A stretch of DNA of 64,000 bases, taken from contig JAKQVC010000049.1 in NCBI GenBank assembly GCA_029571985.1, forward strand, positions 1-64,000. The letters run 5' to 3'. Below, one piece after another: positions 26,050 to 35,417 of the stretch. Position 1 is the first letter of the stretch, and the number at the start of each line of letters is the position of its first letter. Below the pieces are notes generated by a model that ran no database searches, was not told where the DNA came from, and worked only from the letters and a program-made list of their open reading frames with translations. Position numbers and translations under genes: made by a program. The stretch is from Bacteroidota bacterium (GTDB lineage: Bacteria > Bacteroidota > Bacteroidia > Chitinophagales > BACL12).

Positions 26050-29000
26050 ATGATTTATAAAAAAGGAATTTTATGTCTGCTCACGGCCTTGGCAGTGGCT
26101 TATACCCAACCGCTTTCCGCACAGCAGTCAATGGTGTATACCGACCTGTATGCCAATTATAAGAAGGGTCTCGAGTTGTTTGAACAAGGTATGTATGCCA
26201 CCGCTCAGGAGCACTTTAACCTGATAGCTGAAGTGAAACCCGAAGGCACCGACGGCGAGATTTTTAATTATATCTCGAACAGCAGCTACTATGCCGCTAT
26301 CTGTGCTATTGAGCTGGGTAATCCTGACGCAGAGAAAATGATGCTCGATTTTGTATACAACCATCCGGGCCATGTTTTGCTTGGATCGGCATACAATCAG
26401 CTTGGCCGTATCTATTACAACAAAAAGGAATACACCAACGCCGCTACCTGGTTTGAAAAAGTAGATATTAAAGATTTGTCGCTCGAAGAACGCGATACCT
26501 ATAAGTTTCAATATGGATATAGCCTATTCAATAAAAAGCGATTTACTGAAGCGAAGGTGATGTTTGCCGCATTAAAGGACAAACCACAAAGTCAGTATTA
26601 TAACGGAGCAAATTATTATTACGGGTTTATACAACAGGATGAAGGGAATTATGAAAATGCGCTCACCTGTTTTAACGTTGTAAAAGATGTTTCACCTTAT
26701 TCAAGTGTAGTGCCTTACTACATTACAAATATTTATTTTCAACAGGGAAAGTACGACAAGGTTATCAGTTATGCTGAGCCTTTAATGGCTGATACCAAAC
26801 TGGTGTATTATTCTGAAATAAACAGCTTATTAGGACAAGCCTATTTTTATCGCAATAATTACAAAAAGGCATTACCGTATCTTACTTACTATATTGAGAA
26901 ATCAAAATCCATACGTGATGAAGACTACTATCAGGTAGCTTTTGCTCAATATAAAACGGCTGATTACAAAGGTGCTCTGCTTACATTAAAGGAAACCAGC
27001 GATGATAATGATACCCTTTATCAGCATATACAATTTCTGTATGGTAAATGTTATTTAGATCTCGATAAAAAAGAAGAAGCACGAAATGCCTTTATGGAGG
27101 CCTCGCGCATTGGAATTGATAAAACCATACATGAAGAAGCCTTATTTAACTATGGCAAGCTGAGTTATGAATCAGGGTATGCAACAGCTGCGGTTGAAGC
27201 TATGCAGGATTATTTGAAAGCATATCCGAAAGGCGCCAATAAAACAGAAGCACAGGAATTGCTGGCAAATGCCTTACTGAGCACGAACGATTATGTAGCT
27301 GCAATGGAAGTGATTGATGATATTCAGGTGAAAACACCTAAACTCAAAGAGGCCTATCAGCGCGTATCTTATTTTAGCGGAGTGCAATTATACAATCAAA
27401 AGAATTTTGATGACGCTGAAAAAATGTTCATGCAGTCACTGGAAAATCCGATTGATATTAATTTGCAAGCCGCATGTTATTTCTGGATTGGTGAAATCAG
27501 ATACCAGGAACAGAAATACGCACTGGCTATTAATAATCATGTGAAATTCCAGGATTTATCAAAGGTAGCCAAAAGCCTGCCTCCTGAAACTAAAACATCA
27601 TTTAGCGATTATACAATTGGTTATAGTTATTTCAAGCAGAAGTCATATACCAATGCAGCTACTTATTTTAATAAGGTGACCACTGCATTGAAACCTTCTA
27701 CCAAAGATATTACACAAAATAACGTGTATATAGATGCTACCTTACGTTTGGGGGACACTTATTTTATGTCGAAAGACTATAAAAAAGCCGAAGCTAGTTA
27801 CACAAAAGTGATTGACAATAATGGCAAAGGTGTTGATTATGCCTTATTTCAAAAAGGGATGCTACAAGGATTACAAAGCAATAATGCAGGCAAAATTACC
27901 ACCCTGCAAACGCTTACTTCTAAATATCCCACAAGTTTATATGTGGATGACGCTATGTATGAAATAGGAAATACCTATTTTGTAATGCGTCAGAATGGAA
28001 ATGCAATCGGCGCCTTCAAAGATTTGATTGCAGATAAGCCGAATAGCAGTTATATGTTAAAGGCATACCTCAAATTAGGCTTGATTTATTATAATGAAAA
28101 AGATTATGATAATTCAGAGAAGTATTATAAGCTCGCTTACGAACTGGCACCTAATAGCCCTGAAGGGCAACAGGCAAAAGACGGCTTGCTCGATATCGTA
28201 AAAGCAACCGGTAAAACAGATGCTGCAGATGGTGTAGTGCCGGTGTCGCAGCTTGATGAACAGAAGTATAATTATGCCAAGGATAAATTCGACATGGCAG
28301 AATACAGTGGAGCTGCCATTGCCTTTACAGATTATCTGAAAGAATTTCCAAGTGGAGCCTTTAAATCTGAAGCACAATTTTATCGCGGTGAATCTTATTA
28401 TAAAGTTGAACAATACAATAAAGCCCTGCCAGATTTTGAGGCGGTAATCAAAAGCAACAAAACCAAATTGCTGGAATACGCCTTAGTGCGTGCCGCCTGG
28501 ATAGAGTATTATCAAAATGAAGACTATCAAACAGCCTATACCTATTATGAGCGTTTGTATGAAGTTGCTGATTATAAAGAAAATACTTTTGTGGCTTTGG
28601 TAGGGATGTTACGCACTGCCTATTATCTGAATGATTACAATGAGGTTATTGTAAACGCCAACCGCATCTTAAACAGTGATTTGGTGACAAACGCTGAGCG
28701 CATTGACGCACATTACTATAGTGGTCAGGCCCATTTGGCAAACAACAGCATTGATAAAGCCTATGATGCCTTTAGCAAAGCGGCAGCCTTAACAACAAAT
28801 GAGCTGGGTGTTGAATCTCGTTTCCACATGGCGGATATCCTTTTCCAAAAAGGTAAATTGGATGAATCAAAAGCCAAGTGTAATGAAATCATTAACGACC
28901 TGCCGTCATATGATGAGTGGATTATCAGAAGTTATATTCTGATTGCTGATATTGCTGCAGCCAAAGGTGATTTTGCTCAGGCAAAAGCGACACTTAATAG

Positions 29001-29151
29001 TATCATAGATAATTATACCGGAGATCCGTCGCTGGTAGATTTGGCCCGCGAAAAACTCGCGCAAATTGAACAAATGGAAAAATCAGGTAAACGCAAGTCT
29101 GAACCTGAAGATACAAATGATGAATTGGAACTTAATTTCGACAATAACTAA
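26050..29151 (+). CDS. Large exported TPR-repeat protein
   Basis: 1033 residues. Signal peptide 1-24 (ending PLSAQ), then TPR repeats to the end; many copies fit the A-x-x-x-F/Y...A-x-x-x-Y/F pattern (for example YTNAATWFEKVDIKDLSLEERDTYKFQYGYS is one unit with its linker). The C-terminus is short and acidic (DTNDELELNFDNN). It has no lipobox, so it should be a periplasmic scaffold. It is the first gene of a unit with a beta-barrel protein 10 nt downstream and an HU/SPOR protein, which suggests a cell-envelope assembly role. The upstream 202 nt contain only weak promoter-like sequence and a CCCTTAAAGGG palindrome at 26033-26043. Confidence 0.85.
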   Translation: MIYKKGILCLLTALAVAYTQPLSAQQSMVYTDLYANYKKGLELFEQGMYATAQEHFNLIAEVKPEGTDGEIFNYISNSSYYAAICAIELGNPDAEKMMLDFVYNHPGHVLLGSAYNQLGRIYYNKKEYTNAATWFEKVDIKDLSLEERDTYKFQYGYSLFNKKRFTEAKVMFAALKDKPQSQYYNGANYYYGFIQQDEGNYENALTCFNVVKDVSPYSSVVPYYITNIYFQQGKYDKVISYAEPLMADTKLVYYSEINSLLGQAYFYRNNYKKALPYLTYYIEKSKSIRDEDYYQVAFAQYKTADYKGALLTLKETSDDNDTLYQHIQFLYGKCYLDLDKKEEARNAFMEASRIGIDKTIHEEALFNYGKLSYESGYATAAVEAMQDYLKAYPKGANKTEAQELLANALLSTNDYVAAMEVIDDIQVKTPKLKEAYQRVSYFSGVQLYNQKNFDDAEKMFMQSLENPIDINLQAACYFWIGEIRYQEQKYALAINNHVKFQDLSKVAKSLPPETKTSFSDYTIGYSYFKQKSYTNAATYFNKVTTALKPSTKDITQNNVYIDATLRLGDTYFMSKDYKKAEASYTKVIDNNGKGVDYALFQKGMLQGLQSNNAGKITTLQTLTSKYPTSLYVDDAMYEIGNTYFVMRQNGNAIGAFKDLIADKPNSSYMLKAYLKLGLIYYNEKDYDNSEKYYKLAYELAPNSPEGQQAKDGLLDIVKATGKTDAADGVVPVSQLDEQKYNYAKDKFDMAEYSGAAIAFTDYLKEFPSGAFKSEAQFYRGESYYKVEQYNKALPDFEAVIKSNKTKLLEYALVRAAWIEYYQNEDYQTAYTYYERLYEVADYKENTFVALVGMLRTAYYLNDYNEVIVNANRILNSDLVTNAERIDAHYYSGQAHLANNSIDKAYDAFSKAAALTTNELGVESRFHMADILFQKGKLDESKAKCNEIINDLPSYDEWIIRSYILIADIAAAKGDFAQAKATLNSIIDNYTGDPSLVDLAREKLAQIEQMEKSGKRKSEPEDTNDELELNFDNN

Positions 29152-29161
29152 ACGTATTTCG

Positions 29162-30781
29162 ATGAAGCAGAATCTGAAAGTATTCGTTGCACTTACACTG
29201 AGCCTTGCGTGCACACAATTAGTGCGGGCGCAAAATGTAGGTGATGAAGATGTAGTTGTTGTCAGCGGCTACAATCCGGTTTTATCCGATGCGGTTAAGG
29301 AAACCTTTGAGGCAAGTACGCCAAAAACGGATATTAAACCGGAGGAGCAAACCTATTCAATACCTATTGATTTTTATCAGGTTGAATATCAGCCCGTAAA
29401 AGTTAAACCTATCCGATTGCCGGATGCGAAACCGGAGGAGTTAGATCTGGTTTTTGTAAAAGCGGGTTTTGGTACACAATTGACGCCCATAGCAGAAGCT
29501 TATTATAACAGCAAGCGTAGCAAAAAGTATCAATATGGTTTGTATGGCAAGTATATATCTTCCAACGCACAAACCGAATTCCAGAATTATATGGACGCAC
29601 GTGCTGGAGGTAATGCCAAATTCTATTTTGATGATAAATATGCATTACCCATAAATGCGTTTTTCCGGACCAGCACCTTGTATTATTATGGCATTGATTC
29701 TATTGCAGATGCAGGGGCAACAGAAGCTGACCTGAGGCAACGTTTCATGCGCTATGGATTTGATGTTGATTTTCACAATATCGGTGATAACCCGCTTAAT
29801 ATGGATTTTGGTATAAAGGCCGGATTAAAGGGTATTCGCGACATCAATGGATATGGTGAATTAAATCCTTTTGCCTCAGCTTGGGGTGAAAAGGAACTCG
29901 AAAATAATAGCATAGCCGGAGCAGATGTTTCTCTTGAATTTTTTAATTACAACGGCGCAACTACCTATCAGAATTCACTGGTCGGTGTTAAACCGTATTA
30001 CAAAATGATTACCGATCAATATGCCCTCGTTGCAGGAATTGAAACGAAAGTAGATAAAGCAAGCAATGCATTTGTGTTGCCTGATATCCAGTTTAATTAT
30101 GATTTAATTGGCGATAAGTTTGTTTTTGTTGCCGGATGGCAGGGACATTTACAGGTGAATAATTTCTATAACCTGACAGAAGAAAATCCATTTATTCTGG
30201 ATACACTCACATTTGTGAATACGCCAATCAACGAAATCTTTGCCGGGTTAAGAGGTTCTACCAGTGGAAATTTCAGCTTTGCTGCTAAGGGATATCAAAA
30301 ACTGGCTTCTGATATGCCGTTTTATGTAAATGACAGCGCAGATATTAAAAGATTCGATATTGTTTACAGCGATGCTACTATCTGGGGCGGTTCATTGGAG
30401 CTGAGTTATTTTGATTCTGATCGTTTCCGTGTTACCGGTTCAGTAAATATGTTTAAGTTTTCTGAACTGAAATCGATAGATCAGGCTTACCATCGTCCGA
30501 ATCTTGAATGGACCATCAGCGGTATGTATCGTTTTAATAAAAAGATGCAGATGACGGCGGATGTTTTCGGAGTGAATAAATCTTATGCCTTACTGCCTGG
30601 AGATATCACCGAAGAAATTAAGGGGGCTGTCGATTTAAATATTTCGGCGATGTATGTGTACTCCAAGTACTTCAACATCTTTGTTAACGTAAATAACATA
30701 GCAAACTATAAATACCAACGGTATTACAACTATCCATCTTATGGCATTCAGGCCCTTGCCGGATTGTCGTTCTCGTTTTGA
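29162..30781 (+). CDS. Plug-less outer-membrane beta-barrel protein (TonB-receptor-related)
   Basis: 539 residues from the ATG at 29162, which gives a signal peptide ending QLVRAQ; earlier in-frame starts lie inside the TPR gene. The N-terminal NVGDEDVVVVSGYNPVLSDAVKE... and PIDFYQVEYQPVKVKPIRLP is a characteristic region preceding a membrane beta-barrel with alternating aromatic strands to the C-terminal GIQALAGLSFSF (final Phe, as expected for BAM substrates). It lacks a recognisable plug or carboxypeptidase-like domain. Substrate or role unknown; the TPR gene upstream and HU/SPOR gene downstream imply a fixed envelope complex. Confidence 0.8.
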   Translation: MKQNLKVFVALTLSLACTQLVRAQNVGDEDVVVVSGYNPVLSDAVKETFEASTPKTDIKPEEQTYSIPIDFYQVEYQPVKVKPIRLPDAKPEELDLVFVKAGFGTQLTPIAEAYYNSKRSKKYQYGLYGKYISSNAQTEFQNYMDARAGGNAKFYFDDKYALPINAFFRTSTLYYYGIDSIADAGATEADLRQRFMRYGFDVDFHNIGDNPLNMDFGIKAGLKGIRDINGYGELNPFASAWGEKELENNSIAGADVSLEFFNYNGATTYQNSLVGVKPYYKMITDQYALVAGIETKVDKASNAFVLPDIQFNYDLIGDKFVFVAGWQGHLQVNNFYNLTEENPFILDTLTFVNTPINEIFAGLRGSTSGNFSFAAKGYQKLASDMPFYVNDSADIKRFDIVYSDATIWGGSLELSYFDSDRFRVTGSVNMFKFSELKSIDQAYHRPNLEWTISGMYRFNKKMQMTADVFGVNKSYALLPGDITEEIKGAVDLNISAMYVYSKYFNIFVNVNNIANYKYQRYYNYPSYGIQALAGLSFSF

Positions 30782-30853
30782 ACATTCGGTGGATTTCTTT
30801 CTGTGTTAACAATCTGTTAGTACACGATTTTTGCCAGTATCCAAGGGATACTC

Positions 30854-31849
30854 GTGCAACAGGTAACTCAACATATTGTAAAACTGCTCTATAAACACAA
30901 CTGTGTTGTAGTGCCGGGTTTGGGTGGATTTGTGGCTAATTACCAGCCTGCAAAAGTGCATCCGACCTCGTTCATCTTCAATAGCCCGAGTAAATCTGTT
31001 GCGTTCAACGTGCACTTGTCTACAAACGATGGCCTGCTTGCCGATTCCATTGCTCAGGAGGATGGAATCTCCAGAAGCGCTGCTGAGGCCCAGATTCTGC
31101 ACTTTGTTGACACTATTCGCACCGCCTTGGCTGAGCAAAAACCGGTTAAACTGGCGGGTATTGGCCGTTTAACTATGGACGTTGAAGGGCAAATTCGGTT
31201 TTTGCCTGATAATGCGCAAAATTTCCTGCTCCAAAGCTATGGTCTGCCATCCTTTACAGCTCAACCTGTTCTGCGTGAACGGGTTATTGAACCGGAACCG
31301 GCCAAACCTGTGCAGCACATCGCACCAAAAAAGAAACGCAAGTCGTCCGACGCCCTGTTACCCATCGCCGCTGTGCTCTTAATTGCCATGTTTGTTATGC
31401 AGGTATTCGTGCAGAAAAACATGAGTGGCTTTAACTATTCAGAAATTTTGGGTCTCCGAAAACTAGACCCCAGATATAGTCTTGAACTCGAACGGTATAA
31501 GCCGATCACGTACAAGATAAATAAGTCCATCACGTATTTCCGGAAAACTACACCACCTGTACCGGATTCTTTGACGGTAAACAGCGAGGTTTTACCCGAA
31601 CAGGTTGTTTCAACGCCTGTAACTGCCAACAGCACTTACTTTGTTTCTGCAGGTAGTTTCTATTCAGCCGCTCAGGCTCAGAAGGTTGTGGATAAAATTG
31701 CAGCCATGGGTTACCAGGGTTACGTAAAACCTTATGGTAAATATCAGGTAGCGGCAGTTGACATCCCGGAATCGGAAAACAGCACAGCCTTTCGTAAAGC
31801 CTTCTCAGAGGCAACCGGTATTAAAGGCGCATGGGTAGGTAAAAATTAG
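30854..31849 (+). CDS. HU-CCDC81 domain, transmembrane, SPOR-domain protein
   Basis: 331 residues, GTG start. Residues 1-125 are an HU-CCDC81-type module (YKHNCVVVPGLGGFVANYQ at 13-31, LAGIGRLTMDVEG at 100-112). A basic stretch (KKKRKSSD) precedes one membrane helix (167-186), and the C-terminal ~75 residues are a SPOR domain (TYFVSAGSFYSAAQAQKVVDKI...GYVKPYGKYQVAA) that binds denuded septal peptidoglycan. The HU part should face the cytoplasm, so the protein may link division-site peptidoglycan with a cytoplasmic ligand, possibly DNA. Third gene of the TPR/barrel unit (72-nt gap). Confidence 0.9.
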   Translation: MQQVTQHIVKLLYKHNCVVVPGLGGFVANYQPAKVHPTSFIFNSPSKSVAFNVHLSTNDGLLADSIAQEDGISRSAAEAQILHFVDTIRTALAEQKPVKLAGIGRLTMDVEGQIRFLPDNAQNFLLQSYGLPSFTAQPVLRERVIEPEPAKPVQHIAPKKKRKSSDALLPIAAVLLIAMFVMQVFVQKNMSGFNYSEILGLRKLDPRYSLELERYKPITYKINKSITYFRKTTPPVPDSLTVNSEVLPEQVVSTPVTANSTYFVSAGSFYSAAQAQKVVDKIAAMGYQGYVKPYGKYQVAAVDIPESENSTAFRKAFSEATGIKGAWVGKN

Positions 31850-31919
31850 ACTTTTTGTTGCAGGTTTCTGATAGCAGGACGCATCTCGCGCATGCCTGAT
31901 AGCCTTAACTATTTTGTTT

Positions 31920-31968
31920 GCATGGCCATGCGCTTGTAAATGGGATTGCGAAGTCTGTTTTCAAACAG
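31920..31968. other. Two short palindromes in the gap after the HU/SPOR gene
   Basis: The gap 31850-32066 holds GCATGGCCATGC (31920-31931), a perfect palindrome, and a small hairpin CTGTTT-TC-AAACAG (31955-31968) without a T run. They could be a weak terminator or protein-binding site; nothing else is recognised there. Confidence 0.35.
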
Positions 31969-32066
31969 TCAGGCATCACGCAATGAACAACCATCGCATA
32001 TACTCAATGATTAATCACTTTCATCTGAACAGGTAACACACATCCATGCAAAGCATATAACATGAA

Positions 32067-32095
32067 AAAAGGCTGTCCTTGTGAGACAGCCTTTT
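32067..32095 (-). terminator. Intrinsic terminator of the Lys/Glu-rich protein gene
   Basis: Perfect 11-bp arms AAAAGGCTGTC (32067-32077) and GACAGCCTTTT (32085-32095) with a 7-nt loop, 19 nt downstream of the minus-strand stop codon. Confidence 0.85.
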
Positions 32096-32114
32096 CGTAA
32101 TAGTTTGAGAAGAA

Positions 32115-32714
32115 TTACTCTTTACCTTTTTTATCTTTCTTTTCTTTCGCTTCTTCCTTCATTTTTTCTTTTTCTTCAGGAGTTGCGTTTTTGTATTCTT
32201 CTTTCATTTTGTCTTTTTTCTCAGTTTTGTCAGCTTTATCAGCTTCCGCATTTTCGCCTTTTTTGCTATCACGGGCAGCTTTGAATTTTTCCATTTGCTC
32301 TTTGTTTAATACAGTGCTGTATTCTTTAAGACGCTGCTTGGTTAATTCATCTTTTTCTGCTTTTGCTGCTTCTGCGTTAGGATTTTCCATAGCCTTATAC
32401 TTGGTTTTCAAATCCTCTAATTTGTTAGCATAACGCAGGTTAATTTCCATGATTTTCTTTTCCTGAGCTGCATCAAGCGTGCAGATTTCATCCATTTTCT
32501 TAGTCCATTCCTGAGCTGTAGAAGCGGCGTCACCAGACATTTCAGTCTGCACTTTTTCTTTTTTGTCACCTTTTTCTTTGTCGCCTTTTTCTTTGTCAGC
32601 CTTGTCAGTACTAGTTTGACTAGTGCTGGTTCCACCTTTTTGAGATACCTGGGCAAAACTGTTAGTAAACAGAATGGTGGTCGCCATGACCAGGAGTACA
32701 CTTACCTTTTTCAT
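32115..32714 (-). CDS. Lys/Glu-rich exported protein, Spy/CpxP-like helix core
   Basis: 199 residues from the ATG at 32714 (MKKVSVLLVMATTILF, signal ending NSFAQ). The open frame starts further upstream but without signal. A Ser/Thr then Asp/Lys/Glu repeat region (DKADKEKGDKEKGDKK) precedes a helical core (about 75-140) with CTLDAAQEKKIMEINLRYANKLEDLK and STVLNKEQMEKFKAARD, the organisation of Spy/CpxP-type proteins with L-x-x-E-Q-x-x-K-F motifs, and then a very charged tail (EEYKNATPEEKEKMKEEAK). It is probably periplasmic. Function unknown; chaperone-like is inference. Confidence 0.65.
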   Translation of the reverse strand: MKKVSVLLVMATTILFTNSFAQVSQKGGTSTSQTSTDKADKEKGDKEKGDKKEKVQTEMSGDAASTAQEWTKKMDEICTLDAAQEKKIMEINLRYANKLEDLKTKYKAMENPNAEAAKAEKDELTKQRLKEYSTVLNKEQMEKFKAARDSKKGENAEADKADKTEKKDKMKEEYKNATPEEKEKMKEEAKEKKDKKGKE

Positions 32715-32809
32715 TGTTTTAGTTGAAGTTTGGTTTGTTGAGTATAATGTAAAAACCGTGCCAATATTTTCACGGGAGTCAAATCGATGCAAATTTAATC
32801 AATTATTTA

Positions 32810-33778
32810 TCAGGAAGCGGCTCGCATTAATCGGTCGTTAATGGCAATACCCAAGCCGGTTTCAGGTGCTTTTTCAGCAATAATGATTTCAGCTCCGGAA
32901 TGCTCAAGCAGGTGCATCATGTTAAACAGGTTTCTGGCCGCTTCATGCATGTCGCCTTGCAGAGTGAGTATCTGAAGTGGTACATCCGTTGGCAAGTAAT
33001 CGTGATTTGTATAGGCCAATATGGCTATTGGTTTGCCTGAATGGGCAGACATTAATGTTTCTATATCACCTAAAACAAGTGGAATCCGGGGCGCGTAATG
33101 GGATTTAAGCATACCAGGTGCTTCGGGTGCATCATGCAAGGCTTTTGCTGTTTCCGGTACATAACCTAACATACTTGCCAGATGCTCGACAGTTACCCCT
33201 CCATGTCGCAGAATCTGCACCCGCTCGTCCTCCGCCAGCTTAACGATGGTACTTTCTATGCCGACGCTGCTGGGTCCACCATCCAAAATATAGGCTAGTA
33301 CATCTCCAAACTGAGCCTCTACATGGGCCGATTGTGTCGGGCTGATGGTTCCAAATAGATTGGCGCTTGGCGCAGCTATAGGGAAAGGCAGTTGCCGTAA
33401 AAGCTCAAGCGTAAGTGGGTGGGCCGGTATGCGGACAGCCACAAAAGGACTTCCTGCCGTTATTAATGGATCTATTTTGGGGCCGCGGGGAAGTAGCATG
33501 GTGAGTGGGCCCGGCCAAAACTGTTCGGCCAGCTTGCGGAGGGATGGGGGTATTGGCCCTGCAAAGTCTGCAATGCGCGACATATCGGCGGTATGCACGA
33601 TAAGCGGATTGAAAAATGGACGTTTTTTGGCCTCAAAAATGCCTAAAACAGCTTCCGGATCATAGGCATTTGCCGCTAAACCATAAACGGTTTCAGTAGG
33701 TATGGCAACCAGTTTACCTTCAGCCAGCAATCTCGCTGCCAGCTGAATATCTGAACCTACATGTGCCTTTTCCGCCAT
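32810..33778 (-). CDS. sua5: L-threonylcarbamoyladenylate synthase (Sua5 type)
   Basis: 322 residues from ATG 33778. A start at 33787 would add three residues but overlap the -7 box, so the inner ATG is favoured. The YrdC/TsaC domain (about 10-200) has LVAIPTETVYGLAANAYD, KKRPFFNPLIVH and VAVRIPAHPLTLELL...IAAPSANLFGTISPT. A linker with GMLKSHYAPRIP and a C-terminal Sua5 domain follow, so it is the long form. It makes threonylcarbamoyl-AMP from Thr, bicarbonate and ATP for the t6A37 modification of ANN-decoding tRNAs. Confidence 0.93.
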   Translation of the reverse strand: MAEKAHVGSDIQLAARLLAEGKLVAIPTETVYGLAANAYDPEAVLGIFEAKKRPFFNPLIVHTADMSRIADFAGPIPPSLRKLAEQFWPGPLTMLLPRGPKIDPLITAGSPFVAVRIPAHPLTLELLRQLPFPIAAPSANLFGTISPTQSAHVEAQFGDVLAYILDGGPSSVGIESTIVKLAEDERVQILRHGGVTVEHLASMLGYVPETAKALHDAPEAPGMLKSHYAPRIPLVLGDIETLMSAHSGKPIAILAYTNHDYLPTDVPLQILTLQGDMHEAARNLFNMMHLLEHSGAEIIIAEKAPETGLGIAINDRLMRAAS

Positions 33779-33784
33779 TGGGTG

Positions 33785-33792
33785 CAAAAATA
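33785..33792 (-). promoter_or_regulatory. -7 box of sua5, 6 nt from the ATG
   Basis: Minus-strand TATTTTTG, 6 nt before the ATG at 33778; it overlaps the alternative ATG at 33787, supporting the shorter protein. Confidence 0.5.
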
Positions 33793-33819
33793 ACCCTTAA
33801 ATCCTGCAATTCACCGTAT

Positions 33820-34485
33820 TTAAGTGTTCCGAAAGCATAACACCACATTACCACCGGTGTCAATTTGAGTGGCTTCCGGAAATATCTGGTCCAAATGATC
33901 CCATAATGGGCGTTCAAACCGCTGTCGGTCTAATAATCGACTAAAAAGAAGTATTCCGCCTGGCGCGGTTAATCGGCGCAGCCGTTCCAGAAAGGCTGTA
34001 CTGTGCAGCGATTGAGGTACTGCAGCATCGAGAAAAACGTCTGCTATAACTAAATCAAATTGCTGTGTGGAAGCTGTAACCCATTCAACCGCATCTGCCT
34101 GAACAAGAGTCATATTTGCCAGACCGGCAGGGTAGGGATAGTATTTTTTCGCCAGTCGAATGATGGCTGGGTCTATCTCCACACATGTAATGGGCGCCTG
34201 ACAATTGTATTGGGTTTGCAATATTAAGGGCACAGAACCTAACCCAAGACCTAACATCAATATGGATTTCCTGGACGGTATATCCGCCGCAATTGTGCGC
34301 AATGCCTTGCTGAATGAAGTATATTTCTCTTCATATGAATAGGTGGCATGAGCTGTATTCAGCATGCATCTGCCATCAGCCAGTATCACTTCCATTGGCC
34401 CGTTGAATGGGCTGTCTACCCGTTCAAGGGAAATGTTGAAACCGTAGCTGAGGAATTTGCGGAGAGGAGTGACGCGCTTTTCCAC
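33820..34485 (-). CDS. Spermidine-synthase-like SAM-dependent methyltransferase
   Basis: 221 residues. SAM/dcSAM-binding motif LMLGLGLGSVP, acidic strand end CVEIDP, and ADAVEWV...FDLVIADVFLDAAVP resemble the spermidine synthase fold. The typical spermidine-synthase aspartates and gatekeeping loop are not all visible and the protein is about 60 residues shorter than SpeE, so polyamine synthesis cannot be claimed. It starts 9 nt after the M48 protease stop and is probably co-transcribed with it. Confidence 0.8.
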   Translation of the reverse strand: MEKRVTPLRKFLSYGFNISLERVDSPFNGPMEVILADGRCMLNTAHATYSYEEKYTSFSKALRTIAADIPSRKSILMLGLGLGSVPLILQTQYNCQAPITCVEIDPAIIRLAKKYYPYPAGLANMTLVQADAVEWVTASTQQFDLVIADVFLDAAVPQSLHSTAFLERLRRLTAPGGILLFSRLLDRQRFERPLWDHLDQIFPEATQIDTGGNVVLCFRNT

Positions 34486-34494
34486 AGTTTGAGG

Positions 34495-35292
34495 TTACGG
34501 CTTATAATACTTCATGGCTTCATTCATATAAACATCCCGAATATCGCTGATGCGGGTTTCATCGCTTGGGTGCGTACTTAAAAACTCCGGAATCTGCGGT
34601 GCATTTGCATTGGCGCTCATTCGCTCCCAAAATCCAATTGCTGTATGTGGATCATAGCCCGCACTGGCCATAAAAATCAAACCTAAACGGTCGGCTTCAG
34701 ATTCATGCAGACGGCTAAAGGGCAATAAAACACCCACCTGTGTTCCGATACCAACAGCACCTAACAAGAGATTACGGGTTTCAGTAGGTTTGTTTGCCAT
34801 GGCCAGATCGAGGGCGATAAAACCGGTTGTTGCCAGTAAACCCTGGCTCATACGCTCATTTCCGTGTTGCGCAACAGCATGGGCTATCTCATGGCCTAAA
34901 ACCACCGCGAGTCCTGCATCATCCTTGGTGTAAGGCAAAATACCGGTATACACAACAATTTTCCCACCGGGCATACACCAGGCGTTTGGTGTGTTGTCGT
35001 TAACCAGGTTCACCTCCCAGTCATATCCTTCAATCAAATCGCCGTAACCTTCTGTTTTCAGCACTTGTTCTACAGCAGGTACCAGCTTATCTGTAACGCG
35101 TTTTATGGTCGTATAATTCGTGCCTGATTCTACTACATCGTTCTCTTTCAGAAAGTCGGTGTATGCAGCAAGGCTCATGGATATCATCTGGCTTTCAGGC
35201 AGCAGGTGCATTTGTTTCCGTTCCGTGATGGGCACACGGGTGCAGGCTGCGAGTAAAACGGCGGGAATAATCAGGATGAATAATTTCTTCAT
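34495..35292 (-). CDS. M48-family zinc metalloprotease lipoprotein
   Basis: 265 residues from ATG 35292. Lipobox LLAAC with Cys17. Zinc motif HEIAH at 134-138 in GLAVVLGHEIAHAVAQHG and third ligand Glu in SRLHESEADRLGL; the MPGGKIVVYTGILP strand and LSTHPSDETRISDI end are typical of LoiP/BepA-like M48 proteases. Such lipoproteins degrade or remodel misfolded outer-membrane proteins. An operator-like palindrome lies 16 nt upstream of the start, in the divergent region shared with a TonB-dependent receptor gene. Confidence 0.93.
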   Translation of the reverse strand: MKKLFILIIPAVLLAACTRVPITERKQMHLLPESQMISMSLAAYTDFLKENDVVESGTNYTTIKRVTDKLVPAVEQVLKTEGYGDLIEGYDWEVNLVNDNTPNAWCMPGGKIVVYTGILPYTKDDAGLAVVLGHEIAHAVAQHGNERMSQGLLATTGFIALDLAMANKPTETRNLLLGAVGIGTQVGVLLPFSRLHESEADRLGLIFMASAGYDPHTAIGFWERMSANANAPQIPEFLSTHPSDETRISDIRDVYMNEAMKYYKP

Positions 35293-35307
35293 AATAACAG
35301 TATTTCT

Positions 35308-35329
35308 GTATGATATGCAAATATCATAC
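35308..35329. promoter_or_regulatory. Operator-like palindrome TGATAT-N4-ATATCA (copy 1)
   Basis: Perfect 9-bp arms GTATGATAT (35308-35316) and ATATCATAC (35321-35329) around GCAA. It sits between the divergent M48 protease and TonB-receptor genes. The core is identical to the palindrome upstream of msrB (44972-44991). Confidence 0.6.
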
Positions 35330-35417
35330 TCAATTTTGTAATTGCGTGGAGAGGATGTGCACAACAGCTTCCTTCAAAATGAACAAATGCTATCTTTATC
35401 CGCGTCAACAGCCAGAC

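Noticed and set aside
26128-26511. 127-residue open frame opposite the TPR gene
   Set aside because: Antisense shadow of a repetitive coding region; no start signal or family.
33820-34485. Spermidine synthase (speE)
   Set aside because: Too short and lacking several polyamine-site residues; called only a spermidine-synthase-like methyltransferase.
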